Of a DNA stretch of 33,631 nt, positions 1-9,701 are shown one piece after another. The position numbers were made by a program, and so were the translations under genes. The DNA is taken from contig CAMNNM010000005.1 in assembly GCA_946545425.1 (NCBI GenBank), positions 1-33,631 on the forward strand, read 5' to 3'. Each line of letters starts with the position of its first letter. Position 1 is the first letter of the stretch. The stretch comes from an uncultured Blautia sp. (GTDB lineage: Bacteria; Bacillota; Clostridia; Lachnospirales; Lachnospiraceae). Under the pieces are notes generated by a model. That model made no database searches and was not told the origin of the DNA. It saw only the letters and a program-made list of their open reading frames with translations.

Positions 1-68
1 GATGTATAAAAGTATAGCCGTTTTCAGAGAAAAAGTAAAGCCGGAGAAGCGAATAGTGAAAAAAAATC

Positions 69-97
69 TTTCAAATTATAAGAAACTATGCTATACT
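69..97 (+). promoter_or_regulatory. Putative sigma-A promoter with extended -10 driving the SCIFF peptide
   Basis: TTTCAA (69-74), 17-nt spacer, TATACT (92-97) preceded by TGc; 35 nt upstream of the SCIFF start codon. Confidence 0.65.
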
Positions 98-132
98 ATC
101 GAGAGTAAATTTCATAAGGAGGAGGGTTGTTC

Positions 133-273
133 ATGGAACACATCAAAACATTAAATACAAAGAGTCTTCAGAATACTGTGAAAAAGGGCGGCTGCGGCGA
201 GTGCCAGACATCCTGCCAGTCAGCATGCAAGACTTCCTGTACTGTTGGAAATCAGAGCTGCGAACATAAATAA
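133..273 (+). CDS. SCIFF ranthipeptide precursor (six cysteines in forty-five residues), 46 aa
   Basis: Translated by eye: MEHIKTLNTKSLQNTVKKGGCGECQTSCQSACKTSCTVGNQSCEHK*; six Cys (21,24,28,32,36,43), GGAGG upstream, immediately followed by a radical SAM/SPASM maturase. Not listed in the ORF track (too short). Confidence 0.95.
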   Translation: MEHIKTLNTKSLQNTVKKGGCGECQTSCQSACKTSCTVGNQSCEHK

Positions 274-296
274 TAAGCTGTGGTAAATGACAGACG

Positions 297-326
297 GCAG
301 CGGGTAAATTTATCCGCTGCTTTCTA
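297..326 (+). terminator. Hairpin plus T-rich stretch between SCIFF peptide and maturase (possible partial terminator/attenuator)
   Basis: gcagcgg-gtaaatttat-ccgctgc followed by tttctatt. Confidence 0.5.
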
Positions 327-383
327 TTGTCATACATCAGCCGATGAAACGCGGCTGTCTGTTTATAAGACAACGGAAAGGAA

Positions 384-1760
384 ATGAGAAACAGAATGAG
401 TCTGATCCACCGGTACGAGAGCAACGGCTTCAGGATCGTGCTTGACATCAACAGCGGCAGCGTTCATCTGGTCGACCAGGTTGCGTATGACGTGCTGCCC
501 TGTCTGGAAGAGGGAAAAACAGAAGAGGAGATCCTGTCAGCCCTGTCCGGCAGGTATTCGAAGGAGGAGATCACCTCTTCGCTTTCGGAGCTGGAGCAGC
601 TGAAAAGTCAGGGCATGCTCTTTACCCGTGATATTTACGAAAACATCATCGATGAATTTACAAAGAACCGGCAGACAGTCGTCAAGGCTCTCTGCCTTCA
701 TATTGCCCATGACTGTAATCTTGCATGTCGTTATTGCTTCGCCGAAGAGGGCGAATATCATGGACGACGCGCGATGATGTCTCTGGAAACCGGAAAGAAG
801 GCGCTGGATTTCCTGATCAGGGAATCCGGGGCGCGGAAAAACCTGGAGGTCGACTTCTTTGGGGGCGAACCCCTCATGAACTGGGAAGTCGTGAAGGAGC
901 TGGTGCGGTACGGGCGGTCAAGAGAAGAGGAGACCGGGAAAAGGTTCCGCTTTACCCTGACGACCAACGGCGTTCTTCTGAACGACGAGGTTATGGAGTT
1001 CGCAAACCGTGAGATGGGCAACGTGGTCTTAAGCTGCGACGGACGGAAGGAAGTCCATGATTTTATGAGACCTTTCCGTAACGGAAAGGGAAGCTTTGAC
1101 CTTGTGATGCCGAAGTTCCAGAAGCTGGCAGAAATGAGACAGCAGGACAGATATTACATCCGGGGTACGTTTACGCATTATAACACGGACTTTGCGAAGG
1201 ATGTGCTGGCACTGGCTGATCTGGGCTTCAAGCAGATTTCGGTTGAACCCGTGGTGGCGCCTGCGGATGCGGATTATGCGATCCGGGAGGAAGACGTTCC
1301 GTTCATTGAGGAACAGTACGATCTTCTTGCGAGAGAAATGATCCGCCGGGAAAAGGAAGGAAGAGGGTTCAATTTCTTCCACTTCATGATCGATCTGACG
1401 GGTGGTCCCTGTGTTTACAAACGTCTTTCGGGCTGTGGCTCGGGAACCGAGTATCTGGCTGTTACGCCCTGGGGAGACCTGTACCCGTGTCATCAGTTTG
1501 TCGGCGAAGAGCAGTTTCTGATGGGAAACGTGGACGAAGGGGTCACGGCCCTCGGTCTCCGGGATAAATTCGCGAAGTGTAATGTCTACTCGAAGCCGGA
1601 ATGCAGGGACTGCTTTTCCAGGTTCTACTGCAGTGGCGGATGTGCGGCAAATTCGTATCATTTCTCCGGCGACGTGAACGGAAATTATGAAATAGGCTGC
1701 AGACTGCAGAGAAAAAGGGTTGAGTGCGCCATCATGGTGAAGGCTGCGCTGGCCGGTTAA
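384..1760 (+). CDS. SCIFF thioether maturase, radical SAM/SPASM protein (start could be 396)
   Basis: CNLACRYCF (CxxxCxxC) motif, SPASM Cys-rich C-terminus (CGSGTEYLAVTPWGDLYPCHQF...CRDCFSRFYCSGGCAAN), adjacent to the SCIFF peptide. Confidence 0.95.
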   Translation: MRNRMSLIHRYESNGFRIVLDINSGSVHLVDQVAYDVLPCLEEGKTEEEILSALSGRYSKEEITSSLSELEQLKSQGMLFTRDIYENIIDEFTKNRQTVVKALCLHIAHDCNLACRYCFAEEGEYHGRRAMMSLETGKKALDFLIRESGARKNLEVDFFGGEPLMNWEVVKELVRYGRSREEETGKRFRFTLTTNGVLLNDEVMEFANREMGNVVLSCDGRKEVHDFMRPFRNGKGSFDLVMPKFQKLAEMRQQDRYYIRGTFTHYNTDFAKDVLALADLGFKQISVEPVVAPADADYAIREEDVPFIEEQYDLLAREMIRREKEGRGFNFFHFMIDLTGGPCVYKRLSGCGSGTEYLAVTPWGDLYPCHQFVGEEQFLMGNVDEGVTALGLRDKFAKCNVYSKPECRDCFSRFYCSGGCAANSYHFSGDVNGNYEIGCRLQRKRVECAIMVKAALAG

Positions 1761-1814
1761 GTTGCAAGTGACACCTGCGGGTGTGACAATATTTTTTAAA
1801 GAAGGTATGAAACA

Positions 1815-4226
1815 ATGAAAAAGAGCAGAGGAATCGCGGTCATCATCATCACCGCCATCATCACAGCTTTTCTGTGCTACACAGCAGGCATCGGTTTCGG
1901 AGAAAATCATTCCGGATCCGCCAGAAACATTAAAAAGGGACTCGATCTTTCGGGCGGTGTCAGCATCACCTATCAGACGGTGGACAACAATCCCAGTCAG
2001 GAAGACATGAGCGATACCATATACAAGCTGCAGCTGCGTGTTCAGCAGTTCAGTACGGAAGCTGCAGTATATCAGGAAGGATCCGACAGAATTACAGTCG
2101 AGATCCCGGATGTTACCAATCCGGACGAGATCCTCGAGGACATCGGCAAGCCCGGCTCTCTCTGCTTTGTAGAGCAGACAGATGCCGACGGGAATTCCAA
2201 CTTCAGTCTCAGCGGCAGCGAGTATGTACTTTCCAGATCCCTCGATGAAATCAGGGAGTCCGGTTCTGTCGTTCTGGAAGGCTCCGACGTACAGACTGCG
2301 GAAGGCGTGGCCACTCAGAATCAGACCACAAACGCAGCCGAGTATGTAGTTTCTCTGACCCTTACAGACGAAGGAGCCTCCAAATTTGCCGAGGCGACCC
2401 AGGCGAATCTGAATAAGCAGATCGCGATCGTCTATGATAATGTTATCGAGAGCGCTCCGCGTGTACAGTCTGTTATCAGCGACGGCAAAGCACAGATCAC
2501 AGGAATGGAATCTCTGGATGAAGCAAGAGAGCTTGCTTCCTTTATCCGGATCGGCTCTCTTTCTCTTGAACTGGAAGAGATCCAGTCCAGTACCGTTGCT
2601 CCTCAGCTTGGCGTGCAGGCAATTGCAACCAGTCTGAAGGCAGCCGTGATCGGTCTGATCCTCGTTGTTCTTATTATGATATTCGCATATCGTTTCCCGG
2701 GCTTTATCGCGGCCTGGGCGCTGGTCATCTATACGGCCCTGATCCTGATCCTTCTGAATGCCTTCGAGGTCACGCTGACGCTTCCGGGCATCGCAGGTAT
2801 CATCCTCGGTATCGGTATGGCCGTTGATGCGAACGTCATCATTTATGCACGTATAAAAGAAGAGATCGGCGGTGGAAATCCTGTCAGGTCTTCCATCAGG
2901 ACCGGATTCAGCAAAGCGTTCTCTGCTATTTTTGACGGCAACATCACCACGCTCATTGCGGCACTGGTACTGATGTGGCTTGGCAGCGGCCCGGTAAAGG
3001 GCTTCGCCTACACTCTTGCACTGAGTATCATCACATCCATGTTCACCGCGCTGGTCGTGTCCAGACTTCTTGTCAATGCTTTTTACGCGGCGGGTGTACG
3101 TGACGAAAAGTTCTATGGAAAGACCGGCCAGAGAAAGTATTTCGATTTTGTCGGACGCAGAAAACTGTTCTTTACGATCTCTCTGGTCGCGATCCTGTGC
3201 GGACCGCTTTTCATGGCGATCAACAGCGGAATGGGCAAAAAAGCCTTTAATTACAGCCTTGAGTTCTCAGGCGGTACTGCGACAAACGTGACCTTTAACG
3301 AAGACATGAGCATGGAAGAGATCGATGCTCAGGTGGTGCCGGTCGTGGAAGAGATCACGGGCGACAACAATGTCCAGGTGACCAAGGTCAACGACACCAA
3401 CCAGGTCATCATTAAGACCAGAACGCTGGAACTCGAAGACCGTATTGCCCTGAACGACAGCATGGTCGAGAAATTCGGCGTTGACGGCGAGCTGATCCAG
3501 ACGGACAACATTTCGGGTACTGTCAGTAACGAGATGAGAAGGGATGCCATCATAGCCGTTCTGATCGCGACGGTATGCATGCTTCTGTACATCTGGCTGA
3601 GATTCCGCGATATCCGGTTTGCGAGCAGTGCCGTTATCGCTCTGATCCATGACGTTCTTGTGGTACTGGCTTTCTATGCGATCGCCCGTGTATCCGTAGG
3701 TAATACCTTTATTGCGTGTATGCTGACCATTGTCGGTTACTCGATCAATGCGACCATCGTTATCTTTGACAGAATCCGTGAATATCTGAGGGGCAGCAAC
3801 CGTACGGACGGTCTTGACGAGATCGTTAACAACAGTATCATGGATACACTGACAAGAAGTATCTATACTTCTCTGACGACTTTTGTCATGGTAGCTGTGC
3901 TTTATATCATGGGTGTATCTTCCATCCGTGAGTTTGCTCTTCCGCTTATGGTAGGTATTATCTGCGGTGGATACTCTTCGGTATTTATCACCGGCGCTCT
4001 GTGGTATGTCATGAAGACACGCTTTAAATCAAAGGTCGTAGAGACACCGGTGTCTGAAAAGAAGCCGGCCGCAGTAAAGACTGCGCCAAAGGCCGCCGGG
4101 AAGAAGCAGGATTCCGTTAGTAAGGACTCTGTACAGCAGGCTCCGAAAAAGAAAAACAGAAAGCGCGTCGCTGAAAGACTGGCAGCTCAGGAACAGGCGG
4201 CACGGGAGAATTCCGGCGAGCAGTGA
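1815..4226 (+). CDS. secDF: Fused protein translocase subunit SecDF
   Basis: SecD signatures (KKGLDLSGGVSITYQ, IAGIILGIGMAVDANVIIYARIKEE) fused to a SecF half (NYSLEFSGGT, TIVGYSINATIVIFDRIRE); basic Lys/Ala-rich C-terminal tail. Confidence 0.95.
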   Translation: MKKSRGIAVIIITAIITAFLCYTAGIGFGENHSGSARNIKKGLDLSGGVSITYQTVDNNPSQEDMSDTIYKLQLRVQQFSTEAAVYQEGSDRITVEIPDVTNPDEILEDIGKPGSLCFVEQTDADGNSNFSLSGSEYVLSRSLDEIRESGSVVLEGSDVQTAEGVATQNQTTNAAEYVVSLTLTDEGASKFAEATQANLNKQIAIVYDNVIESAPRVQSVISDGKAQITGMESLDEARELASFIRIGSLSLELEEIQSSTVAPQLGVQAIATSLKAAVIGLILVVLIMIFAYRFPGFIAAWALVIYTALILILLNAFEVTLTLPGIAGIILGIGMAVDANVIIYARIKEEIGGGNPVRSSIRTGFSKAFSAIFDGNITTLIAALVLMWLGSGPVKGFAYTLALSIITSMFTALVVSRLLVNAFYAAGVRDEKFYGKTGQRKYFDFVGRRKLFFTISLVAILCGPLFMAINSGMGKKAFNYSLEFSGGTATNVTFNEDMSMEEIDAQVVPVVEEITGDNNVQVTKVNDTNQVIIKTRTLELEDRIALNDSMVEKFGVDGELIQTDNISGTVSNEMRRDAIIAVLIATVCMLLYIWLRFRDIRFASSAVIALIHDVLVVLAFYAIARVSVGNTFIACMLTIVGYSINATIVIFDRIREYLRGSNRTDGLDEIVNNSIMDTLTRSIYTSLTTFVMVAVLYIMGVSSIREFALPLMVGIICGGYSSVFITGALWYVMKTRFKSKVVETPVSEKKPAAVKTAPKAAGKKQDSVSKDSVQQAPKKKNRKRVAERLAAQEQAARENSGEQ

Positions 4227-4250
4227 TCCGGATATTCACTATGATAACAG

Positions 4251-4280
4251 GAGAAGGCGCCGCAGGCGCCTTCTCTTTCG
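4251..4280 (+). terminator. Intrinsic terminator downstream of secDF
   Basis: Perfect 11-bp stem gagaaggcgcc-gca-ggcgccttctc followed by tttcgtt. Confidence 0.75.
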
Positions 4281-4307
4281 TTGACGGAAACATGCGGGAG
4301 GAATGGC

Positions 4308-6020
4308 ATGGAAAAATGGGTCGTAACCATGAAAAAGGGCAATTTCAAGGAAGTTGCGGAAAAGTTCGGCATAGATCCCGTTATTGCCCGGATTCTTCGG
4401 AACAGAGACCTTACGGGTGACGGCGAGATTTCTGATTATCTGTATGGAACCATGGATTCCCTGCCGTCTCCCTGGCTTCTGAAGGATATGGACAGGGCCG
4501 TTTCAGTACTTACCGAAAAGATCCGGGAGAAAAAGAAGATCCGGATCATCGGAGACTACGATATTGACGGCGTCATGTCCACTTATGTTCTTCTGAAGGG
4601 ACTGACATTGCTCGGAGCAGATGCCGATCATTATATACCGGACCGGATTGCTGACGGGTATGGTCTGCACATGCCTATCATGGAAAAGGCTGTAAAAGAC
4701 GGAATTGATACCATTCTTACCTGTGACAACGGTATAGCCGCGCATGATGAGATACGGTATGCGAAGGAACAGGGGATGACCGTGGTGGTGACGGATCATC
4801 ATGAAGTGCCGTATGTGGAAGAGCATGGAGAAAAAACATATCTTCTGCCGGAAGCAGACGCGGTTGTTGACCCGAAAAGACCGGACTGTTCTTATCCCTC
4901 AAAAAACATCTGTGGTGCCGTTGTGGCGTATAAACTGATCCGGGCGCTTTATGAAAGAAGCGGAACAGCAGCCGGTGAGACTGACGCGTTTATTGAGTTT
5001 ATCGGGATTGCGACGGTAGGCGATGTGATGGATCTTACGGGTGAAAGCAGGACGATCGTCAAGGAAGCGCTGAAGAGGATACCATACACAGAGAATACCG
5101 GACTGAAAGCCCTGGTGGACGTATGCGGACTCAGGGACAAGAAGATCACGGCCTACCATATCGGATTTGTCCTTGGACCGTGTATAAACGCAAGCGGCAG
5201 GATCGATACGGCCGAAAGAGCGCTTGGACTGTTTCTGTCGGAGGATTCTGAGACGGCTTACAAAACGGCCGGAGATCTGGAAAATCTTAACCAGAGCAGG
5301 AAGGCAATGACAGAAAAAGGGGCCGGGGCGGCATATGAGATGGTGGAAAAGTCAGAGATCGGCAATGACAGGGTGCTTGTGATCTATCTTCCTGAGTGTC
5401 ATGAAAGCCTGGCCGGTATCATAGCAGGCAGGATCAGGGAACGATACAACAAGCCCGCGTTTGTTCTGACTGACGGCGAACAGTCGGTAAAGGGAAGCGG
5501 TCGTTCGATCGAAGCATATTCCATGTATGACGAGCTTGTGAAATGTGCGGACCTTCTGCTGCAGTTTGGCGGACACCCCATGGCGGCCGGTCTGTCTATT
5601 GCAAAAGAGAAGATTCCCCTTTTCCGGAAAAGGCTGAATGATAATTGTACACTTACCGAGGAAGAACTCATACCCAGAGTGACGATCGATGTTCCGATGC
5701 CCTTCGGATATGTGACAGAGAGCCTTACACGTCAGCTTTCTCTTCTGGAGCCTTTTGGCAAGGGAAACCCAAGGCCGCTGTTCGCACAGAAAGAAGTTCA
5801 CGCAGGAGATTTTCGCGTTTACGGGCAGAACCGGAATGTGCTCAGAATGAATGTCAGAGGGGCGGACGGACATACCTGCGCAGCGGTCTATTTCGGAGAT
5901 GCAGACGCACTGATCCGCTATTCAGAACAGAGACAGACCATATCCGTCACCTATTACCCGGAGATCAATACATACCGGGGCGTGGATTCCATTAGACTTG
6001 TTGTACAAAATTATTGCTGA
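4308..6020 (+). CDS. recJ: Single-stranded-DNA-specific exonuclease RecJ (start 4308 preferred over the 4281 TTG)
   Basis: DHH motifs (IIGDYDIDGVMSTYVLLKGL, VVVTDHHEVP), DHHA1 region (QFGGHPMAAGLSI); GGGAGGAATGGC RBS before ATG 4308. Confidence 0.93.
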   Translation: MEKWVVTMKKGNFKEVAEKFGIDPVIARILRNRDLTGDGEISDYLYGTMDSLPSPWLLKDMDRAVSVLTEKIREKKKIRIIGDYDIDGVMSTYVLLKGLTLLGADADHYIPDRIADGYGLHMPIMEKAVKDGIDTILTCDNGIAAHDEIRYAKEQGMTVVVTDHHEVPYVEEHGEKTYLLPEADAVVDPKRPDCSYPSKNICGAVVAYKLIRALYERSGTAAGETDAFIEFIGIATVGDVMDLTGESRTIVKEALKRIPYTENTGLKALVDVCGLRDKKITAYHIGFVLGPCINASGRIDTAERALGLFLSEDSETAYKTAGDLENLNQSRKAMTEKGAGAAYEMVEKSEIGNDRVLVIYLPECHESLAGIIAGRIRERYNKPAFVLTDGEQSVKGSGRSIEAYSMYDELVKCADLLLQFGGHPMAAGLSIAKEKIPLFRKRLNDNCTLTEEELIPRVTIDVPMPFGYVTESLTRQLSLLEPFGKGNPRPLFAQKEVHAGDFRVYGQNRNVLRMNVRGADGHTCAAVYFGDADALIRYSEQRQTISVTYYPEINTYRGVDSIRLVVQNYC

Positions 6021-6044
6021 AGTCTGTACGAAGTCACTAAAAGG

Positions 6045-6053
6045 TGCTATACT
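6045..6053 (+). promoter_or_regulatory. Putative extended -10 promoter element upstream of apt
   Basis: TGcTATACT; no strong -35 seen; ~80 nt before the apt start. Confidence 0.4.
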
Positions 6054-6134
6054 TCAAAAGAGACGCTCCTGCCTTTTGCGGGCCGGGGCTTTGTATCATA
6101 ATAATGATTTGCCAGAATTTGGGAGGAACCAGAT

Positions 6135-6662
6135 ATGAAAAAGATTGAAGAGTATGTCAGAAGTATTCCTGATTTTCCCGAGCCGGGAGTCATTTTCCGT
6201 GATATTACAAGTATTCTGCAGGATGCCGACGGACTTCAGCTTGCCATCGATTCCATGCAGGAGCTGGTAGGAGATCCGGACGGGGTCGATGTGGTAGTCG
6301 GGACGGAGTCAAGAGGTTTCATATTCGGGGTTCCGATCGCATATAACCTTCATAAGCCTTTTGTTCCGGTCAGAAAAAAAGGCAAGCTGCCCTGTGAGAC
6401 GATCTCGAAAGAGTACGATCTTGAGTATGGTACTGCAACTATTGAAATGCACAAGGATTCCATAAAGCCCGGACAGAGAGTAGCGATCATTGATGATCTG
6501 ATCGCTACCGGAGGCACCATCGAGGCGGCAGTCGATCTGATCGAGCAGCTGGGAGGAAAGGTTGTAAAGATCGTCTTCCTGATGGAGCTGGCCGGTCTCA
6601 AGGGAAGAGAAAAACTTGCAGGATACGATGTGAAATCGGTTCTCTGCTACGATGGAAAATAA
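6135..6662 (+). CDS. apt: Adenine phosphoribosyltransferase
   Basis: FPEPGVIFRDIT N-terminus, PRPP-binding motif VAIIDDLIATGGTIEAAVDLIE; GGGAGG RBS. Confidence 0.96.
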   Translation: MKKIEEYVRSIPDFPEPGVIFRDITSILQDADGLQLAIDSMQELVGDPDGVDVVVGTESRGFIFGVPIAYNLHKPFVPVRKKGKLPCETISKEYDLEYGTATIEMHKDSIKPGQRVAIIDDLIATGGTIEAAVDLIEQLGGKVVKIVFLMELAGLKGREKLAGYDVKSVLCYDGK

Positions 6663-6720
6663 TACTGCAGACGACTCATGTCTGCATATAAGCGTATGAT
6701 GATAACGGGCAGGTAGGAGA

Positions 6721-9048
6721 ATGACGGAAGCGAATACCAGCATGGTTCAGACCGACGAACTGAATATGGAAGAGTCCAGGATGCGCCAGGTACAGAAGGC
6801 GGATGCGGCTGTCAGGATCATGAACGATTTTACCAGCCCCGAAGAACTGTATCAGGAGCTGGTAAGGAGCGTCAGGAAATATCATCCTTCCGCGGATATT
6901 TCCATGATCGAAAAGGCATACAAGGTTGCGTCCGAAGCACATAAGGATCAGAAGAGAAGATCCGGCGAGCCGTATATCATACATCCACTCTGCGTAGGTA
7001 TCATTCTGGCGGATCTCGAGCTGGACAAGGAGACCATCGTTGCCGGTCTTCTGCATGATTCTGTGGAAGACACCTGGATGACCACCGAGGATCTGGAACG
7101 TGAATTTGGTTCCGAGGTCGCCTCTCTGGTGGACGGCGTCACCAAGCTGGGGCAGCTTTCCTATGACGCCGACAAGATCGAGGTCCAGGCCGAGAATCTG
7201 CGCAAGATGTTTCTTGCCATGGCGAAAGATATACGTGTGATTCTGATCAAGCTGGCGGACAGGCTTCACAATATGCGTACCCTGCAGTACATGAAGCCGG
7301 AAAAACAGAAGGAAAAAGCCAGGGAGACTCTGGATATCTACGCGCCGATCGCCATGAGGCTTGGTATTTCCAAGATCAAGGTGGAGCTGGACGATCTCTC
7401 GCTGAAATATCTCGAGCCGGAAGTCTATTACGATCTTGTTGAAAAGATCGCGCTGCGAAAAAGCAGCAGGGTTGCATTCGTCGACAGTATTGTGGCCGAA
7501 GTGCGAAAACATATGGAAGACGCCGAGATCAAGGCGGAGGTTTCAGGACGGGTCAAGCATTTCTTCAGCATCTATAAAAAGATGGTCAATCAGAACAAGA
7601 CCATCGATCAGATCTACGACCTGTTTGCGGTGCGCATCATTGTGGATACGGTAAAGGACTGCTATGGCGCGCTTGGCGTGATCCATGAAATGTACAAGCC
7701 GGTACCCGGCAGATTCAAGGATTACATCGCCATGCCAAAGGCCAATATGTACCAGTCGCTTCATACGACTCTGATCGGTCCGAACGGTACGCCCTTTGAG
7801 ATTCAGATCCGTACGTTCGAAATGCATAAAACAGCCGAGTATGGTATTGCCGCGCACTGGAAGTATAAGGAATCTGCAGACGGTAAGATACCCGTCGACA
7901 AGAGTGAGGAAGCGAAGCTGAACTGGCTCAGACAGATCCTGGAGTGGCAGAGGGACATGTCGGACAACCGGGAATTCATGAGCCTTCTGAAAAACGACCT
8001 TGATCTGTTTGCGGACAGTGTTTACTGTTTTACGCCGCAGGGAGACGTGAAGACGCTTCCCAGCGGCTCGACGACGATCGACTTTGCCTACAGCGTTCAC
8101 AGTGCCGTAGGCAATAAGATGATCGGAGCCCGCGTCAACGGGAAGCTGGTACCGATCGAGTACCAGATCAACAACGGCGACAGGGTTGAGATCATCACCT
8201 CTCAGAACTCCCAGGGACCAAGCAGAGACTGGCTGAAGATCGTGCGGAGCACGCAGGCCAAGAACAAGATCAATCAGTGGTTCAAAAAGGAGCTGAAGGA
8301 GGATAATATCCTTAAAGGCAAGGAAATGCTTGCCTCCATCGCAAAGACCAAGGGCTATAAGCTTCCTCAGTTCCTGAAACCGCAGTTTGAGGATCAGGTA
8401 CTGAGAAAGTACGGCTTCCGGGACTGGGATTCCGTGCTTGCCGCCATCGGTCACGGCGGTCTGAAGGAAGGGCAGGTCTTTAACAAGCTGCATGACGCCT
8501 ATGAGAAAGAAAACCGTCTGAACATGACGGATGAAAAGGTTCTTGAGGCGGCAGCCGAAAACCACGATAAGCTGCATGTTACAAAAAACAAGGGCGGCAT
8601 CATCGTAAGGGGTATCCATGATGTGGCTGTACGTTTTTCGAAGTGCTGCAGCCCGATCCCCGGAGACGAGATCGTTGGTTTTGTCACCAGGGGCAGAGGT
8701 ATTACGATCCACAGGACAGACTGCGTGAATGTGATTAATATGTCGGAGCTGGACCGGAGCCGTCTGATCGAGGCCGAGTGGGAACAAGGCGGCGAAGGAT
8801 CGGAAGAAAAGTATCTTGCTGAGATTCAGATCTATGCAAACAACCGGACCGGCCTTCTGGTGGATATTTCCAAAATTTTTACAGAGCGGAAGATCGATCT
8901 CAGATCCATCAACAGCCATGCGAACAAGCAGGAGATGGCAACGATCGCACTGTCTTTCTATATTGAGAGCCGGGATGAACTGAACTATCTGATCGGAAAA
9001 CTGCGTCAGGTACAGAGCGTTGTGGATATTGAACGTACTACAGGCTGA
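6721..9048 (+). CDS. RelA/SpoT-family bifunctional (p)ppGpp synthetase/hydrolase
   Basis: HD hydrolase (AGLLHDSVEDT), synthetase (RFKDYIAMPKANMYQSLHTTLIGP), TGS and ACT regions. Confidence 0.96.
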   Translation: MTEANTSMVQTDELNMEESRMRQVQKADAAVRIMNDFTSPEELYQELVRSVRKYHPSADISMIEKAYKVASEAHKDQKRRSGEPYIIHPLCVGIILADLELDKETIVAGLLHDSVEDTWMTTEDLEREFGSEVASLVDGVTKLGQLSYDADKIEVQAENLRKMFLAMAKDIRVILIKLADRLHNMRTLQYMKPEKQKEKARETLDIYAPIAMRLGISKIKVELDDLSLKYLEPEVYYDLVEKIALRKSSRVAFVDSIVAEVRKHMEDAEIKAEVSGRVKHFFSIYKKMVNQNKTIDQIYDLFAVRIIVDTVKDCYGALGVIHEMYKPVPGRFKDYIAMPKANMYQSLHTTLIGPNGTPFEIQIRTFEMHKTAEYGIAAHWKYKESADGKIPVDKSEEAKLNWLRQILEWQRDMSDNREFMSLLKNDLDLFADSVYCFTPQGDVKTLPSGSTTIDFAYSVHSAVGNKMIGARVNGKLVPIEYQINNGDRVEIITSQNSQGPSRDWLKIVRSTQAKNKINQWFKKELKEDNILKGKEMLASIAKTKGYKLPQFLKPQFEDQVLRKYGFRDWDSVLAAIGHGGLKEGQVFNKLHDAYEKENRLNMTDEKVLEAAAENHDKLHVTKNKGGIIVRGIHDVAVRFSKCCSPIPGDEIVGFVTRGRGITIHRTDCVNVINMSELDRSRLIEAEWEQGGEGSEEKYLAEIQIYANNRTGLLVDISKIFTERKIDLRSINSHANKQEMATIALSFYIESRDELNYLIGKLRQVQSVVDIERTTG

Positions 9049-9071
9049 CACGGACGGAAGGTGGGAAATTT

Positions 9072-9701
9072 ATGCCGAAGATGAGAATATCGGTGTGTGA
9101 AGTCGGACCGATCGTTACCAACTGTTATCTGATCCAGAATACAGATACAAGGGAGATCATCGTCGTCGATCCGGGAGACAGTGCGGAAACAATCACACGC
9201 GCTGTTCTGGAAATGGAAGGAACTGTTGCGGCTGTGCTGCTGACCCACGGACATCACGATCACATTCTGGGACTGCCGGGACTTCTGGAAAAATGTCCCG
9301 CTCCCGTTTACGCGTGCAGTGACGAAAAAGAAATGCTTTCGGATCCGAAGATCAACATGTCTGCCTTTGAAGGACAGAACGTTACGGCAGAGCCCGATGT
9401 ATGGCTTGAAGACAATGAAGTAATCGGTATGGCCGGATTTGATATCCGTGTGATCCACACACCTGGACATACCAGGGGCAGCTGCTGCTATTATTTCAAG
9501 GAACAGAATATATTGATCAGCGGTGACACGCTGTTCAGGGGATCTGTGGGAAGAACAGATTTTCCGGGAGGCAGCATGAAGCAGATGTACGGAAGCCTCC
9601 ATCGTCTGCTGGAGGAGCTTCCGGATGATACAATGGTCTTTCCCGGACATGGTCCCGCAACGACGATTGAGTTTGAAAAAAGGAACAATCCATTTGTATA
9701 A
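9072..9701 (+). CDS. MBL-fold metallo-hydrolase (glyoxalase II-like)
   Basis: THGHHDHILG metal-binding motif, HTPGHTRGSCCYY, GDTLFRGSVGRTDFPGG, FPGHGPATTI. Confidence 0.93.
   Translation: MPKMRISVCEVGPIVTNCYLIQNTDTREIIVVDPGDSAETITRAVLEMEGTVAAVLLTHGHHDHILGLPGLLEKCPAPVYACSDEKEMLSDPKINMSAFEGQNVTAEPDVWLEDNEVIGMAGFDIRVIHTPGHTRGSCCYYFKEQNILISGDTLFRGSVGRTDFPGGSMKQMYGSLHRLLEELPDDTMVFPGHGPATTIEFEKRNNPFV

Noticed and set aside
143-451. 102-aa minus-strand ORF over the SCIFF precursor
   Set aside because: The plus-strand SCIFF peptide with promoter and RBS explains this DNA; the antisense ORF has no support
1771-1797. Possible terminator after the SCIFF maturase (acacc-tgcg-ggtgt ... tttttt)
   Set aside because: Only a 5-bp stem and the T-run is separated from the stem; too weak to call, and secDF probably reads through
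1029-1910. 293-aa minus-strand ORF antisense to the SCIFF maturase/secDF junction
   Set aside because: Overlaps conserved genes on the opposite strand and lacks an RBS or motifs
6676-7512. 278-aa minus-strand ORF covering the apt-relA gap and the start of relA
   Set aside because: Antisense to relA; no upstream promoter or RBS, no domain
7543-9051. 502-aa minus-strand ORF antisense to relA/spoT
   Set aside because: Fully shadows a conserved plus-strand gene, no RBS or recognisable domain; frame artefact of codon bias
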